A stretch of 51,475 bases of DNA from Chloroflexota bacterium. GTDB lineage: Bacteria > Chloroflexota > Anaerolineae > 4572-78 > J111. The notes under the pieces were generated by a model, which saw only the letters and a program-made list of their open reading frames with translations, did not search any database and was not told where the DNA came from. The stretch is from NCBI GenBank assembly GCA_016860845.1, contig BOKF01000061.1, positions 1 through 51,475 on the forward strand. Direction: 5' to 3'. The position numbers and the translations under genes are program-made. Shown in pieces: positions 17,634 to 26,548 of the stretch. The first letter of the stretch is position 1, and each line of letters begins with the position of its first letter.

Positions 17634-18389
17634 TCACGCTTTAATAAGATCAAGGAGACGGGGCAGGACTTCAGCCACATCGGCCCGGATGACCACATCG
17701 GCGCGCGAGTCCATGCAGGTGGGCTGGTAGTTGATGATCATTAATTTAGCCCCATGGTGCAGGGCCAGCTCTGGCAAATCCGAGGCCGGGGCAACTTCCA
17801 GCGATGATCCGGCTACTAACATTAAATCGGCCTCTTTGGTAGCCTCTTGGGCCAACACAAATTCTCGCATGGGAAGCTGTTCGCCAAACAGAATAACATT
17901 GGGTTTGAGGACGCCGCCGCAATGATGGCGGGGAACCTGACCATCGGCAATAAATTTAGCAAAGGCTGCCGCTGAATCTTGCACCGCATAACACTGGGTG
18001 CAGGTCACTTCGCGCAAATGGCCGTGCAGTTCATAGACGGTTTGCGAACCGGCCTTATGGTGCAGGTCGTCAATGTTTTGAGTGATGACCGCCTTTAATT
18101 TCCCTTCCCGCTCCAGCGTCGCCAGGGCATAATGGGCCGGGTTGGGCCGCGCTTCCAACAGGAGCAAGGAGAGAGGCCGGACCCAATTGTAGAAACGCTG
18201 CGGATTGTGACGAAAGGCAAAGATGGAGGCCACTTCCAACGGGTCAGTGTGATCCCACAGGCCGGAAGCGGGGCTTCTAAAATCTGGGATGCCGGAGGGC
18301 GTGCTGATGCCAGCTCCGGTCATCGCTACTATCCTGCGCGCCTGGTCAATCAACTTTGCTGCTTGTTGAATTTGATCATCTAAATGCAT
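17634..18389 (-). CDS. Sir2 family NAD-dependent protein deacylase
   Basis: A 251-aa cytoplasmic sirtuin that removes acyl groups from lysines using NAD+. It shows GAGISTPSGIPDFRS (about residues 25-39), TQNIDDLHHKAGS and the catalytic His in YELHGHL. The structural zinc site is odd: the first pair is a normal CTQC, but the second half reads RHHCGG where CxxCGG is expected. One Cys is missing and a His may replace it. As the upstream neighbour of the hydroxylase subunits, about 30 bases away, it may be in the same transcript. A functional link is unproven. Confidence 0.9.
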   Translation of the reverse strand: MHLDDQIQQAAKLIDQARRIVAMTGAGISTPSGIPDFRSPASGLWDHTDPLEVASIFAFRHNPQRFYNWVRPLSLLLLEARPNPAHYALATLEREGKLKAVITQNIDDLHHKAGSQTVYELHGHLREVTCTQCYAVQDSAAAFAKFIADGQVPRHHCGGVLKPNVILFGEQLPMREFVLAQEATKEADLMLVAGSSLEVAPASDLPELALHHGAKLMIINYQPTCMDSRADVVIRADVAEVLPRLLDLIKA

Positions 18390-18423
18390 AACCGTACCTC
18401 AAGGGTGGAAGCAGGGAAGAATG

Positions 18424-18466
18424 GGGGGTTGGAAGATTGGAAAAGATTTCCAACCTTCCATTCTTC
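18424..18466. repeat. Octad repeat / hairpin between sirtuin and kinase genes
   Basis: Eight-base units (GGTTGGAA, GATTGGAA and their complements) fold into a near-perfect 13-bp stem (18431-18443 with 18447-18459; one G-T pair). It sits just after the kinase stop codon on the minus strand. There is no T run, so it is a weak terminator candidate or another short tandem repeat. Confidence 0.45.
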
Positions 18467-18471
18467 CAACT

Positions 18472-21400
18472 TTACTGATTCGTTAGGGGCAGGGTAAAAC
18501 AAAAAGTACTGCCCTGTCCGGCCTCGCTTTCGGCCCAAATTTTTCCCCCATGCGCTTTGACAATCCGTTGGGCAATATGCAAGCCCAGGCCGCTCCCCCG
18601 GGCCGAACGCTCGCTCTTATCTTCCACCTGATAAAAGCGAGAGAATATGCGATCCAACGCCTCGGCGGGAATCCCGATGCCGCTATCTTTAACTTCGACT
18701 TTTAGTTCGCTCTCGTTGGTGGAAGCCGAGACAATCACTTCTCCGCCAGCATTACTAAATTTGATGGCATTACCGATTAAGTTGGTCAACACCTGCTCCA
18801 AGCGGGGGGCGTCGGCTATAATCGGCGGCAGCAGGGCGGGCAGTTTGGGCGTCAGCTTAACCTTTTGCTGGTGAGCGAAGCCCTGGAGTTTGAGCGTGGT
18901 CCGGTGAATTACATCCAGCATGGATACAGGCTGGCGCTCAAGCTCCAATTTACCCTCATCAAATTTGGACAGGTCAAGCAAATTATTGACCATCTCGCCC
19001 AATTGAACGGCCTGGGTGCGAATGATCGAAAGAAACTCCTGGCGGGTGGTGGGGTCCAGGTTTTCGTCTTCTTGCATCAACTGGACAAAGCCCTGGATAG
19101 AAAAGAGGGGGGTGCGCAACTCGTGGGAGATGGTAGACATAAAATCATCTTTGAGCTGCTCTAATTCGCGCTCACGAGTAATATCGTGGACCACGCGAAC
19201 CTCGCCCAGCGGCGTGCCGCTGTCGTCTATGACCGTAGTGGAGAAAACTTGCAGGGTGCGCGGGCGGGGTGTCTCGATGGTGATTTCTTTGGACAGCACT
19301 CCCGTCCGGGCGCGATGGGTGGTGGTCGAGGTAATCTCGGCCAGACGCGGAGGCAGATCCGGAGAATGTACTTTCTGGCCGACAATTTGGCCGGGGTGCA
19401 TACTGAGCATCATGGCCAGGGCTGGGTTGCAGGTAACAATCACTCCCTGGGCATCAATCAGGAGCAGGCCGTCGGCCATATATTGGATGATGGCCTGAGT
19501 TTGCTGCTGTTGTTTGGAAACATTGGCAAAGAGACGGGCATTTTCAACTGCAATACCGGCCTGGGCAGCGAAAATAGTCAATAACCGCTCCTGCATCGGC
19601 CCAAAAGCATTCGGCTGGGTATCGTCCACATTGATGGCGCCAATAACCCCCGTGTGTGACAGCATCGGCGCAACCATCAACGAGCGCACTTCTTCATCGA
19701 AAAAAATAAACCCCGGTTCTTGCCGGGCATCAGGCAGATAAATTGTCCTGGCTTCGGCCACGGACCGGCCGGCAATACCTTCGCCGACGCGCAACTGGGC
19801 CATTTTTCGCCACTGCGGTTTTAATCCAGAAGCAGCCTCGATTTTTAAATTATGGCCGCTCTGGTCAAGCAAAAAAATACAGCAACTGCGACAGCCCAGG
19901 GCATGCCGCAGCGAGTCGACAATCATATCCAGCACCGTCTGCAACTCCAGCTCGCCAGCAATTTTCTGAGCCATCGTATACAGGGTGGCAACTTCGCTCA
20001 GGCGCTGGCTGGTTTCATCAAAAAGCTTGACCCGTTCCAGGGCCATGGCGGTTTGGGTTCCCAGGATACGGCAGAACTGAATATCGTCGGCGGAAAAGTT
20101 GCGATTGGGGTTTTTGTCGTAGATTTCCAGCAAGCCGGAAACGCGCTTGTTGGTTTCCAGTGGGACGGCCAGCACGACGTTCCAGGTCGCTTTATGGTCC
20201 GGTCCTCCCTGAGGAATTTGCCAGACCAGTTCGGCGCTGGTTTTGGCGGGATCAGCCCGGCCAATAATGGGACGATTAGCCTTTAAGAGTTGTTGGCTAA
20301 TAGGATCCTTAGAAAAGTGAATAGGTGTTTGGACTTTGCGCCAGGTGTGAGCCGGATTACCCGGATAGCGGACCACGTACTCGGCCAGGGCGGTGGTGGT
20401 CATAGCCTTGTCGTCAACCTTACAAATAACGCAGGCGCCGGCATCGAGCGCCTCGGTGATTTTCTGCGTCATCAGCTTCAGCACGTTTTCGCCATCCAGA
20501 TTGGTCCCCAGGGCGACAGTGCTCTCGTAGATAAAGGTCTGTTCGCGTAAGCGGCGCTGGAGGGCTGTTTGCAGCCGGGCGTTTTCAATGGCTACCGCCA
20601 CGTGGTCGGCCAGGGCCTCAACAATTTGGTAGTCAACCTCGTTGAAGGCATTAAGCTGGCTGCTCTCGATATCTAAGACTCCCGCCAGGTTATTGCCGAC
20701 CAGCAGGGGAGCCGCCAGTTGAGCCTTGATTTCCGGCAGGGTCGGGTGGGAGCGGAAATGAGAATCTTGGGAAATATTGTTGACCAATACTACCTGGCCT
20801 GTCGCAGCAACGCGGCCGACAATAGTCTCTTCGTCAACGGCGAGTGAAACCGGTTCTTTGAGCTTAACAGACCCAGCTTTCCAGGCAATACTTTGCAGTT
20901 CGAGTCGTTGTTTGCCCGGATTAAGCAAAAATAGATTGACATATTCATAGTCAAAATTACGCTGAATCAGGCCCACCACCTCGTTTAACAGTTCGTTAGG
21001 GTGCGAGCGATCAACAATTTTCTTGTTAAGGTCAGTTACCGTTTGCAGGTAAAGCGCACGGCGGTTTAGAATGGCGGTATCGGGCCGGCTTTCGCGCACC
21101 AGGGAAAAATTAGCGGCAGCTTTGAGAATGCGGTTCTGCATTTTGGTCAGGCTTTGCCAGGCAGCAGCATCCAGGCGGTCTGCTTCGGCCTGGGCTGCTT
21201 GAAAGGTCAACCCAAACAAATGGGTCAGGGTTAGCCAACTGTTCTGCAATTCGGCGCTGCTTCTGGGTGGACCGAGGAATTGATTGAGGTAGTGAGGAAT
21301 CTTCCAGGGAGTCACCGCAGCAGCGTGGAGCAGAGCCAGCCAATCCGCCAGTTCAGGCGGGGTCTGAGTTGGTGGAAAATCGGCCAAAAAGTGACCCCAC

Positions 21401-21498
21401 CGTGCTTTTAATCCGGGAACAATAACGGCCAGCCAGGCTTTAAGTTGCGTCTCATCAGCAATTTCTGTCGGGTTGTGTTCTAACTCTTGTGTCGTCAT
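18472..21498 (-). CDS. Multi-GAF/PAS sensor histidine kinase
   Basis: A 1008-aa sensor kinase. A helical N-terminal region (1-150) leads to three GAF domains (about 155-310, 335-500, 510-655), a PAS domain (about 670-770), the dimerisation/phosphoacceptor helix with His792 in STISHELRTPL, and an HATPase domain (N box EQVLTNLIGNAIKFS, G1 VKDSGIGIP, G2 ARGSGLGLH). No transmembrane segment is evident, so it senses cytoplasmic ligands or partners. No response regulator lies nearby, making it an orphan. The ATG at 21498 is chosen; an in-frame TTG at 21531 adds 11 residues, and neither has a strong ribosome-binding site. Confidence 0.92.
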   Translation of the reverse strand: MTTQELEHNPTEIADETQLKAWLAVIVPGLKARWGHFLADFPPTQTPPELADWLALLHAAAVTPWKIPHYLNQFLGPPRSSAELQNSWLTLTHLFGLTFQAAQAEADRLDAAAWQSLTKMQNRILKAAANFSLVRESRPDTAILNRRALYLQTVTDLNKKIVDRSHPNELLNEVVGLIQRNFDYEYVNLFLLNPGKQRLELQSIAWKAGSVKLKEPVSLAVDEETIVGRVAATGQVVLVNNISQDSHFRSHPTLPEIKAQLAAPLLVGNNLAGVLDIESSQLNAFNEVDYQIVEALADHVAVAIENARLQTALQRRLREQTFIYESTVALGTNLDGENVLKLMTQKITEALDAGACVICKVDDKAMTTTALAEYVVRYPGNPAHTWRKVQTPIHFSKDPISQQLLKANRPIIGRADPAKTSAELVWQIPQGGPDHKATWNVVLAVPLETNKRVSGLLEIYDKNPNRNFSADDIQFCRILGTQTAMALERVKLFDETSQRLSEVATLYTMAQKIAGELELQTVLDMIVDSLRHALGCRSCCIFLLDQSGHNLKIEAASGLKPQWRKMAQLRVGEGIAGRSVAEARTIYLPDARQEPGFIFFDEEVRSLMVAPMLSHTGVIGAINVDDTQPNAFGPMQERLLTIFAAQAGIAVENARLFANVSKQQQQTQAIIQYMADGLLLIDAQGVIVTCNPALAMMLSMHPGQIVGQKVHSPDLPPRLAEITSTTTHRARTGVLSKEITIETPRPRTLQVFSTTVIDDSGTPLGEVRVVHDITRERELEQLKDDFMSTISHELRTPLFSIQGFVQLMQEDENLDPTTRQEFLSIIRTQAVQLGEMVNNLLDLSKFDEGKLELERQPVSMLDVIHRTTLKLQGFAHQQKVKLTPKLPALLPPIIADAPRLEQVLTNLIGNAIKFSNAGGEVIVSASTNESELKVEVKDSGIGIPAEALDRIFSRFYQVEDKSERSARGSGLGLHIAQRIVKAHGGKIWAESEAGQGSTFCFTLPLTNQ

Positions 21499-21622
21499 AA
21501 AAGGTGTCGGAAAAGGTCGGCCTCCAGCCAAAGCCTTGATTTGAGTACAGCCATTTTACCATAACGGCCCGGATTAGACAATGCGAATCTTGCTTGGAAT
21601 GTTCGCGCCGAACTTGTGCGCT

Positions 21623-21653
21623 TTGGACGAACCGGCCCAACCTATGCTATAAT
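21623..21653 (+). promoter_or_regulatory. Extended -10 promoter of the lipoprotein/glycolipid operon
   Basis: A perfect TATAAT (21648-21653) preceded by TGC gives the extended -10 form TGnTATAAT. A weak -35 (TTGGAC, 21623-21628) lies 19 bases upstream. The predicted transcript starts near 21660, about 30 bases before the ATG at 21691. Confidence 0.7.
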
Positions 21654-21690
21654 CCGGTCAAATTTCAAAGTAAGAGGGTTTTTTGTTTTA

Positions 21691-22362
21691 ATGAGAAGGT
21701 TTTTGCTGTTAGTGCCGGCTCTCCTGTTAGTGCTTACGCCCAGCCTCGCTTGTAGCCTGGGTAGAGTCAGCCAGGTGACGCCCACCCCCACCAAAACGCC
21801 CAAGCGTGTCCTCGCCCTGGATCGTATTCCAACGGCCACGCCGACTCCGGCCGTGACCGACACGCCTACCCCTTTGCCGCCAACGGAGACGCCCACGCCT
21901 CTACCGACCGATACCCCCACTCCCTTACCCCCCACCGATACCCCGACGCCGCTGCCGACCGACACCCCGGTCCCTCCCCCGCCGCCGCCACCGACCGATA
22001 CCCCCCTTCCACCCCCACCGACCAATACCCCGGCCCCTCCCCCACCGACCCAGCCTCCCCCCAGTCAAACCACAGTTACGGTAGAACTGCCGGATGGCAA
22101 GGAGTTTGGGGCAAATGACGAGGTAAAGATTGTCTTTGTGGTGCGGAATCCCGGCGGGGTCAAGGAGTTCACCTGGGGTATCTTTACCCAAAATCTCACT
22201 TCTCTTAAAGGCGGCGACCACGATTGCGGGGGGACAACGGAATGTCGTTTGGAAATAGAGGAAAACGCGCCGCCGGTTCCAGGGACTTACATTGTCGGCG
22301 CTGACGCCATTGGCGCCGACGGTAAAATGGTGCGAGGTATCGGGGAAATTTATGTCCATTGA
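21691..22362 (+). CDS. Putative lipoprotein with Pro/Thr-rich stalk
   Basis: A 223-aa exported protein. The ATG at 21691 is chosen because it starts directly at a signal peptide (RRFLLLVPALLLVL) ending in a lipobox-like SLAC, with Cys21 as the likely lipidated residue. Starts further upstream would bury this signal and the extended -10 promoter. Residues 30-135 are a low-complexity stalk of TPTP, TDTP and PPPP units. The C-terminal 90 residues form a small beta-rich, Ig-like domain starting TTVTVELPDGKEFGANDEV. It probably displays that domain away from the membrane. The next gene starts at or just past its stop, so translation may be coupled. Confidence 0.8.
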   Translation: MRRFLLLVPALLLVLTPSLACSLGRVSQVTPTPTKTPKRVLALDRIPTATPTPAVTDTPTPLPPTETPTPLPTDTPTPLPPTDTPTPLPTDTPVPPPPPPPTDTPLPPPPTNTPAPPPPTQPPPSQTTVTVELPDGKEFGANDEVKIVFVVRNPGGVKEFTWGIFTQNLTSLKGGDHDCGGTTECRLEIEENAPPVPGTYIVGADAIGADGKMVRGIGEIYVH

Positions 22363-22367
22363 GCCAG

Positions 22368-23243
22368 ATGAAGCTCACCTACCTGCTTTATCGTCTCGGC
22401 GGGGTGATTGTGCCCAGAACACCGCCCCGCTTGGGGTATACCTTGTGCCACTGGCTGGGCGGAATAATTTACCGATTCCATAAACCGGGCCGGGCCACTG
22501 TTCAACTCAACCTGCGGCGCATTTTGGGGCCGCAGGCCAGCTCGCTCGAAGTTAACCGCCGGGCCAGAGCGACCTTTAGTTACATCCTTTACAACTATTT
22601 TGATCTCTTTCGTTTGCCGGCGCTGGACCGGCAAACGGTGGCACAACTGGTGACGGTCACGGGCTGGGAGCATGTCGAAGCTGCGCTAGCCGAAGGTCGC
22701 GGCCTGGTGATGATTTCGGCGCATCTGGGAAATATCGAGGTGATCCTTTATGCACTGCTCATGCGCGGGCTGGCGATTACTATTCCGGTCGAACGCCTGG
22801 AGCCGCCCGAACTGTTTGAGTATATCTGTGCCCTGCGCATGAGCCATGGCTTAAAACTCATTCCTGTTGACGGTTCTCTTTTGGATTTGGTCCGTACCTT
22901 GAAGAAAGGCGGCGTAGCCGGGCTGGCCGGCGATCGAGATATTACCGGAAGCGGCCAGGTGATCAGCTTTTTTGGCTACCCGGCTCATTTACCCGACGGC
23001 CATGTCCGCCTGGCTCTAAAAACCGGGGCGCCGCTGGTCGTCGGTTTCAGCCGCCGCAACCCCGACCACACCTACGAGGCCTATTTCTTGCCCGCTTTCA
23101 AGCCGCCAGCGGATAAGCCTGAAGAGGAGCAAGTTGCGGCGGGGATGCGATTTGTCGTTAGCGAGATGGAAAAAGCAATTCGCCAGAATCCTGAACAATG
23201 GTCCGTGACCGTACCCATTTGGGCCGACTCCCCCGCCTCATGA
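22368..23243 (+). CDS. LpxL/PatA-like lysophospholipid acyltransferase
   Basis: A 291-aa membrane-associated acyltransferase of the LpxL/HtrB superfamily. The catalytic HX4E motif lies in ISAHLGNIEV (His119, Glu124), followed by the second block GGVAGLAGDRDITGSG. In actinobacteria the relative PatA acylates phosphatidylinositol mannosides. The neighbours here (GT4 glycosyltransferase and CDP-alcohol phosphatidyltransferase) match that gene set. The ATG at 22368 lies six bases after the lipoprotein stop; a TTG at 22359 overlapping that stop is an alternative. The 3' end overlaps the next start (ATGA). No lipid A genes are present, so a role in glycolipid acylation is favoured. Confidence 0.85.
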   Translation: MKLTYLLYRLGGVIVPRTPPRLGYTLCHWLGGIIYRFHKPGRATVQLNLRRILGPQASSLEVNRRARATFSYILYNYFDLFRLPALDRQTVAQLVTVTGWEHVEAALAEGRGLVMISAHLGNIEVILYALLMRGLAITIPVERLEPPELFEYICALRMSHGLKLIPVDGSLLDLVRTLKKGGVAGLAGDRDITGSGQVISFFGYPAHLPDGHVRLALKTGAPLVVGFSRRNPDHTYEAYFLPAFKPPADKPEEEQVAAGMRFVVSEMEKAIRQNPEQWSVTVPIWADSPAS

Positions 23244-24445
23244 AAATTGCCCTCATCTCACCTTATGACTTTCCCTATCCCGGTGGCGTCACCGAACATA
23301 TTATTGCCCTGGCCAGAGGCGCCCGGCAGCGCGGGCACGATGTCCACATTTTAGCGGCTTGCTCCGGCCAGCAAGGAGACTTTATTCCTCAGGCCAGGCC
23401 GGTGACGCGCCGGGTAGTGTCCATCCCGATTGCCGGAGCCGTGGCCAGGGTCGGCCTGTCGCCCCTGAGCTATGTCCGCATCAAGCGGATTTTGCAGCGT
23501 GAGGCCTTTGACGTGTTTCACTTGCACGAGCCGTTGACGCCCAGCCTTACCTGGTGGGCGCTGTTACACGCCCGTATGCAGCCCCAGGCAGTTACGGTTG
23601 GTACATTTCACGCTTACCATGAACGGCCCAACTGGCTCTATACCCACAGCCGGCCCATTTTTGGCAAATTTTTTCGCCGGCTCGACAGCCTGATTGCGGT
23701 TTCCGAGGCAGCTTATGATTTTGCCCACCGCCTCTTTCCCGGTGATTATCGCATCATTCCCAACGGCGTTGACTTGAGCCGCTTTGGCCGGGATCGTCAC
23801 CTGGCTGAAGATGACCCGGATCGCCCTCTCACTATTTTATTTGTGGGCCGGCTGGACAAGCGCAAAGGGTTTCAAACCTTATTAGAAGCCTATCTCAGGC
23901 TCAAACCCGATTACCCTCGTTTGCGCCTTCGGGTTGTTGGCCCTTTTACTCCCAGGGAATGTGCGCCTTACCAGAAGATCGCCGAGGCCCAGTTCGTAAC
24001 GGGAATCGAATTTGTGGGTTATGTCTCTCCAGAGAGACTGCCCACTTTTTATCACCAGGCTGATATTTTCTGCGCTCCCTCTCTTGGCTATGAAAGCTTT
24101 GGGATTGTGCTTTTGGAGGCGATGGCGGCTGGATTGCCCGTGGTAGCCTCCGACATTGCCGGATACCGCACCGTCCTGTCCGACGGGCAGGAAGGCCGTT
24201 TAATCCCGCCCGGACAAACAGAATGCCTGGTTGAGGCCGTGCGCCAATTGTTAAATCAGCCTCAGCAGCGCCAAGCAATGGGACAGCGGGGCCGGTTAAA
24301 GGCCAGCCAATACAATTGGGATCAAATTGTGGAACAAGTCTTAGAACTCTACCGAGAAACTATTGAGCTTAAAACCAGGGACCGGCACAAGAGTCCGAGC
24401 CAGGTTGAGACAGGGCTGGCTTCGCCTTGTATCACCTCCGGCTGA
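23240..24445 (+). CDS. GT4 family glycosyltransferase (PimA-like)
   Basis: A 401-aa GT-B fold enzyme that uses a nucleotide sugar. The N-terminal half has PYDFPYPGGVTEHI, the glycine-rich acceptor-side loop typical of PimA-like enzymes. The C-terminal half has IPNGVDLSRFG, FVGRLDKRKGFQ and the donor-binding EX7E in YESFGIVLLEAMAAGLPVV. The start at 23240 gives an ATGA overlap with the acyltransferase, implying translational coupling; an in-frame ATG at 23198 would lie deep inside that gene. By context it could mannosylate or glucosylate a phosphatidylinositol-type lipid at the inner membrane face. Confidence 0.9.
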   Translation: MKIALISPYDFPYPGGVTEHIIALARGARQRGHDVHILAACSGQQGDFIPQARPVTRRVVSIPIAGAVARVGLSPLSYVRIKRILQREAFDVFHLHEPLTPSLTWWALLHARMQPQAVTVGTFHAYHERPNWLYTHSRPIFGKFFRRLDSLIAVSEAAYDFAHRLFPGDYRIIPNGVDLSRFGRDRHLAEDDPDRPLTILFVGRLDKRKGFQTLLEAYLRLKPDYPRLRLRVVGPFTPRECAPYQKIAEAQFVTGIEFVGYVSPERLPTFYHQADIFCAPSLGYESFGIVLLEAMAAGLPVVASDIAGYRTVLSDGQEGRLIPPGQTECLVEAVRQLLNQPQQRQAMGQRGRLKASQYNWDQIVEQVLELYRETIELKTRDRHKSPSQVETGLASPCITSG

Positions 24446-24456
24446 AAGGGTAAGTC

Positions 24457-25047
24457 ATGTTCACCGAAGCAGCACGTAAATATTTCCGCATTCTTTATGA
24501 ACCACCGGCGCGCCTCTTCAGTTCGCTAGGAGTGTCGCCCAACGTGATTACAATGGTTGGTTTCTTCTTGATGGTCGGCATCGCGGTTGTGTTGGCCCAG
24601 GGATACCTGTTTTGGGGGGGTATCTTGATTATTATCGTCGGCCTGTTCGATGCTATGGACGGTACTCTGGCTCGGATGGTGGGCCGGACCAGCCGTTTCG
24701 GGGCCTTTCTTGACTCCACCCTGGATCGCTACTCCGAAGCCGTCATTTTTTTGGGGCTGTTTATCTATCTAAGCGGGCAAAACCAAAGACTGGAACTGAT
24801 TTTGATTTACGCCACCATCGTCGGCTCGCTGATGGTCAGCTATGCCCGCGCCCGCGCCGAAGGTATTGGCATCCCTTTGAAAGATGGCTTGTTTACCCGG
24901 TTCGAACGAGTCTTTCTCCTGGTGGTTGGCCTGTTATTTAACCAACTGGTGATTGTCCTCTGGATTCTGGCTGTTTTTTCTAACTTCACTGCGCTCCAGC
25001 GGATGTACCTGGTTTGGCGGATTACCGGCGGCGAAAAAGGGGGATAA
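24457..25047 (+). CDS. CDP-alcohol phosphatidyltransferase (phosphatidylinositol-synthase-like)
   Basis: A 196-aa integral membrane enzyme with about six hydrophobic segments. The complete family signature D-x2-DG-x2-AR-x8-G-x3-D-x3-D is present: D65, D68, G69, A72, R73, G82, D86 and D90. It transfers a phosphatidyl group from CDP-diacylglycerol to an alcohol. The later stretch SYARARAEGIGIP resembles the ARAEG region of actinobacterial phosphatidylinositol(-phosphate) synthases, and the adjacent acyltransferase and GT4 genes support that reading. Phosphatidylglycerophosphate synthase is the main alternative. Confidence 0.87.
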   Translation: MFTEAARKYFRILYEPPARLFSSLGVSPNVITMVGFFLMVGIAVVLAQGYLFWGGILIIIVGLFDAMDGTLARMVGRTSRFGAFLDSTLDRYSEAVIFLGLFIYLSGQNQRLELILIYATIVGSLMVSYARARAEGIGIPLKDGLFTRFERVFLLVVGLLFNQLVIVLWILAVFSNFTALQRMYLVWRITGGEKGG

Positions 25048-25054
25048 CAACCAA

Positions 25055-25115
25055 TTTTGGTTTTGGATTTTGGATTTTAGATTTCAGATGGCTATCATAC
25101 CTCCATCTAAAATCC
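25055..25115. repeat. Heptad repeat with inverted arm
   Basis: Units TTTTGGA, TTTTGGA, TTTTAGA, TTTCAGA follow each other after the phosphatidyltransferase gene. An 11-bp inverted pair (25072-25082 with 25105-25115) can fold the region into a hairpin. It is the same kind of element as the other 7-bp repeats and might weakly terminate the upstream operon. Confidence 0.5.
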
Positions 25116-25164
25116 CGGTAATGTTTACGACAGCGGGCAGCAGGTCAGAAATCCGGCTAAAACT

Positions 25165-26529
25165 ATGCTAGCACAAGCCAAAACCGAAAATTTGAAACCT
25201 GAAATTGAATGGGCGGCGATTGAAACAGAAGCAGCCAACTTATTAAGCCGCTACCTGCAATTTGATACCACCAACCCGCCCGGCAATGAAATCGCTGCCA
25301 TCGAATTTTTAGCCGAAATCCTCCATGAACGCGGCCTGACCCCTCAAATCATCGAATCTGCGCCGGGCCGGGCCAACCTGATTGCCCGTTTGCCGGCTCT
25401 GCCACGCGCAGCCGCTCCACCCTGTCTCCTGTACGCCCACGCCGATGTTGTGCCAGCCGATTCCGCCGACTGGTCGGCGCCTCCATTTAGCGGCCAAATC
25501 AAAGATGGTTTTGTTTGGGGCCGCGGCGCGCTTGACGATAAAGGGCTGGGGATTGTCTTCTTGCAAGCTCTGACCTTGCTCAGAAACTGCGCCGCCCCGC
25601 TCAAGCGGGACATTATTTTGTTGATTGCGGCCGATGAAGAAACGTGCGGCCGGTATGGGGCCGCCTGGCTGCTGGATCATCATCCCGATTTAGTCCAGGC
25701 TGAGTACGTCTGGGATGAGGGGGGAATGGGGCTGAGGCAATCGGCCACGGGCCACTATATTTATAGTATTGCCGTTGCTGAAAAAGGAGCTTTGACCGTG
25801 CGCCTGACCGCCCACGGCGCTCCAGGCCATGCCTCCATTCCCAACGGCAATAATGCCTCCGACCGGCTGGTGCGGGCCCTGGCCCGCCTGGCAGAGTGGC
25901 ACCGGCCTATTCACCTGACCCAGCCGGTCATCGAGATGCTGGCCAGTCTGGCCCCAAGCCAGGCCTTTCCCCGTACGCTGCTGTTTGCCCACGCCAGGAA
26001 TAAGTTAACCTGGCCCTTTCTTTTTCCGCTGCTTGATAAAAGTATGCTCTTTGCCCCGCTCATTCGTAACACCGTCAGCCTGACCATGCTGCGCAGCGGC
26101 CAGAAGAGCAACATCATTCCGGCTCAAGCCGAGGCTAAATTAGACATCCGCCTCCTGCCGGGCGAAGACCCGGCGGCAGTCTTGGGTGATATCCGGGCTA
26201 TTATCAAAGATATTCGGGTGTCTGTCGAGGCGGAGGAGATGCCTGTCGCCCACTCCCCCAGCGACACGGCGACCGAGTTTTTCCGCACCCTGGCCGATAC
26301 CCTTCTCACTCTCGGCCCGCCGGGATTGGTGACACCCTACCTTACCCCCGGCGCTACCGATTCCCGCTTCTTCCGCCGGGCCGGGATGAAAGCTTATGGT
26401 TTTATGCCGATGCTGCTTGACAACCACGAACTCAGCCGGATTCACGGCGTTGACGAACGTATCTCTACCGCTAATTTACGGTTTGGCATTCAAGTAGTCT
26501 ACGAGACGTTGCGAAAATTGGGAGGATAG
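25165..26529 (+). CDS. M20 family metallopeptidase (ArgE/DapE/carboxypeptidase type)
   Basis: A 454-aa zinc-dependent amidohydrolase or peptidase. Metal ligands are visible in LLYAHADVVPAD (His and Asp), WGRGALDDKG (bridging Asp), AADEETCGRYG (catalytic Glu and Glu ligand) and, near the C-terminus, NHELSRIHGVDERI (His). The lid dimerisation domain lies at about residues 205-330. It lacks a signal peptide and is probably cytoplasmic. Substrate could be dipeptides or acylated amino acids. It stands between the glycolipid operon and NDH-2 with no clear functional tie. Confidence 0.9.
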   Translation: MLAQAKTENLKPEIEWAAIETEAANLLSRYLQFDTTNPPGNEIAAIEFLAEILHERGLTPQIIESAPGRANLIARLPALPRAAAPPCLLYAHADVVPADSADWSAPPFSGQIKDGFVWGRGALDDKGLGIVFLQALTLLRNCAAPLKRDIILLIAADEETCGRYGAAWLLDHHPDLVQAEYVWDEGGMGLRQSATGHYIYSIAVAEKGALTVRLTAHGAPGHASIPNGNNASDRLVRALARLAEWHRPIHLTQPVIEMLASLAPSQAFPRTLLFAHARNKLTWPFLFPLLDKSMLFAPLIRNTVSLTMLRSGQKSNIIPAQAEAKLDIRLLPGEDPAAVLGDIRAIIKDIRVSVEAEEMPVAHSPSDTATEFFRTLADTLLTLGPPGLVTPYLTPGATDSRFFRRAGMKAYGFMPMLLDNHELSRIHGVDERISTANLRFGIQVVYETLRKLGG

Positions 26530-26548
26530 AATTAGATGGGGGGATTTT

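Noticed and set aside
21642..22025. A Gly/Val-rich 127-codon minus-strand frame opposite the lipoprotein stalk.
   Set aside because: It is the antisense of the Pro/Thr codons of the stalk and covers the promoter of the real gene.
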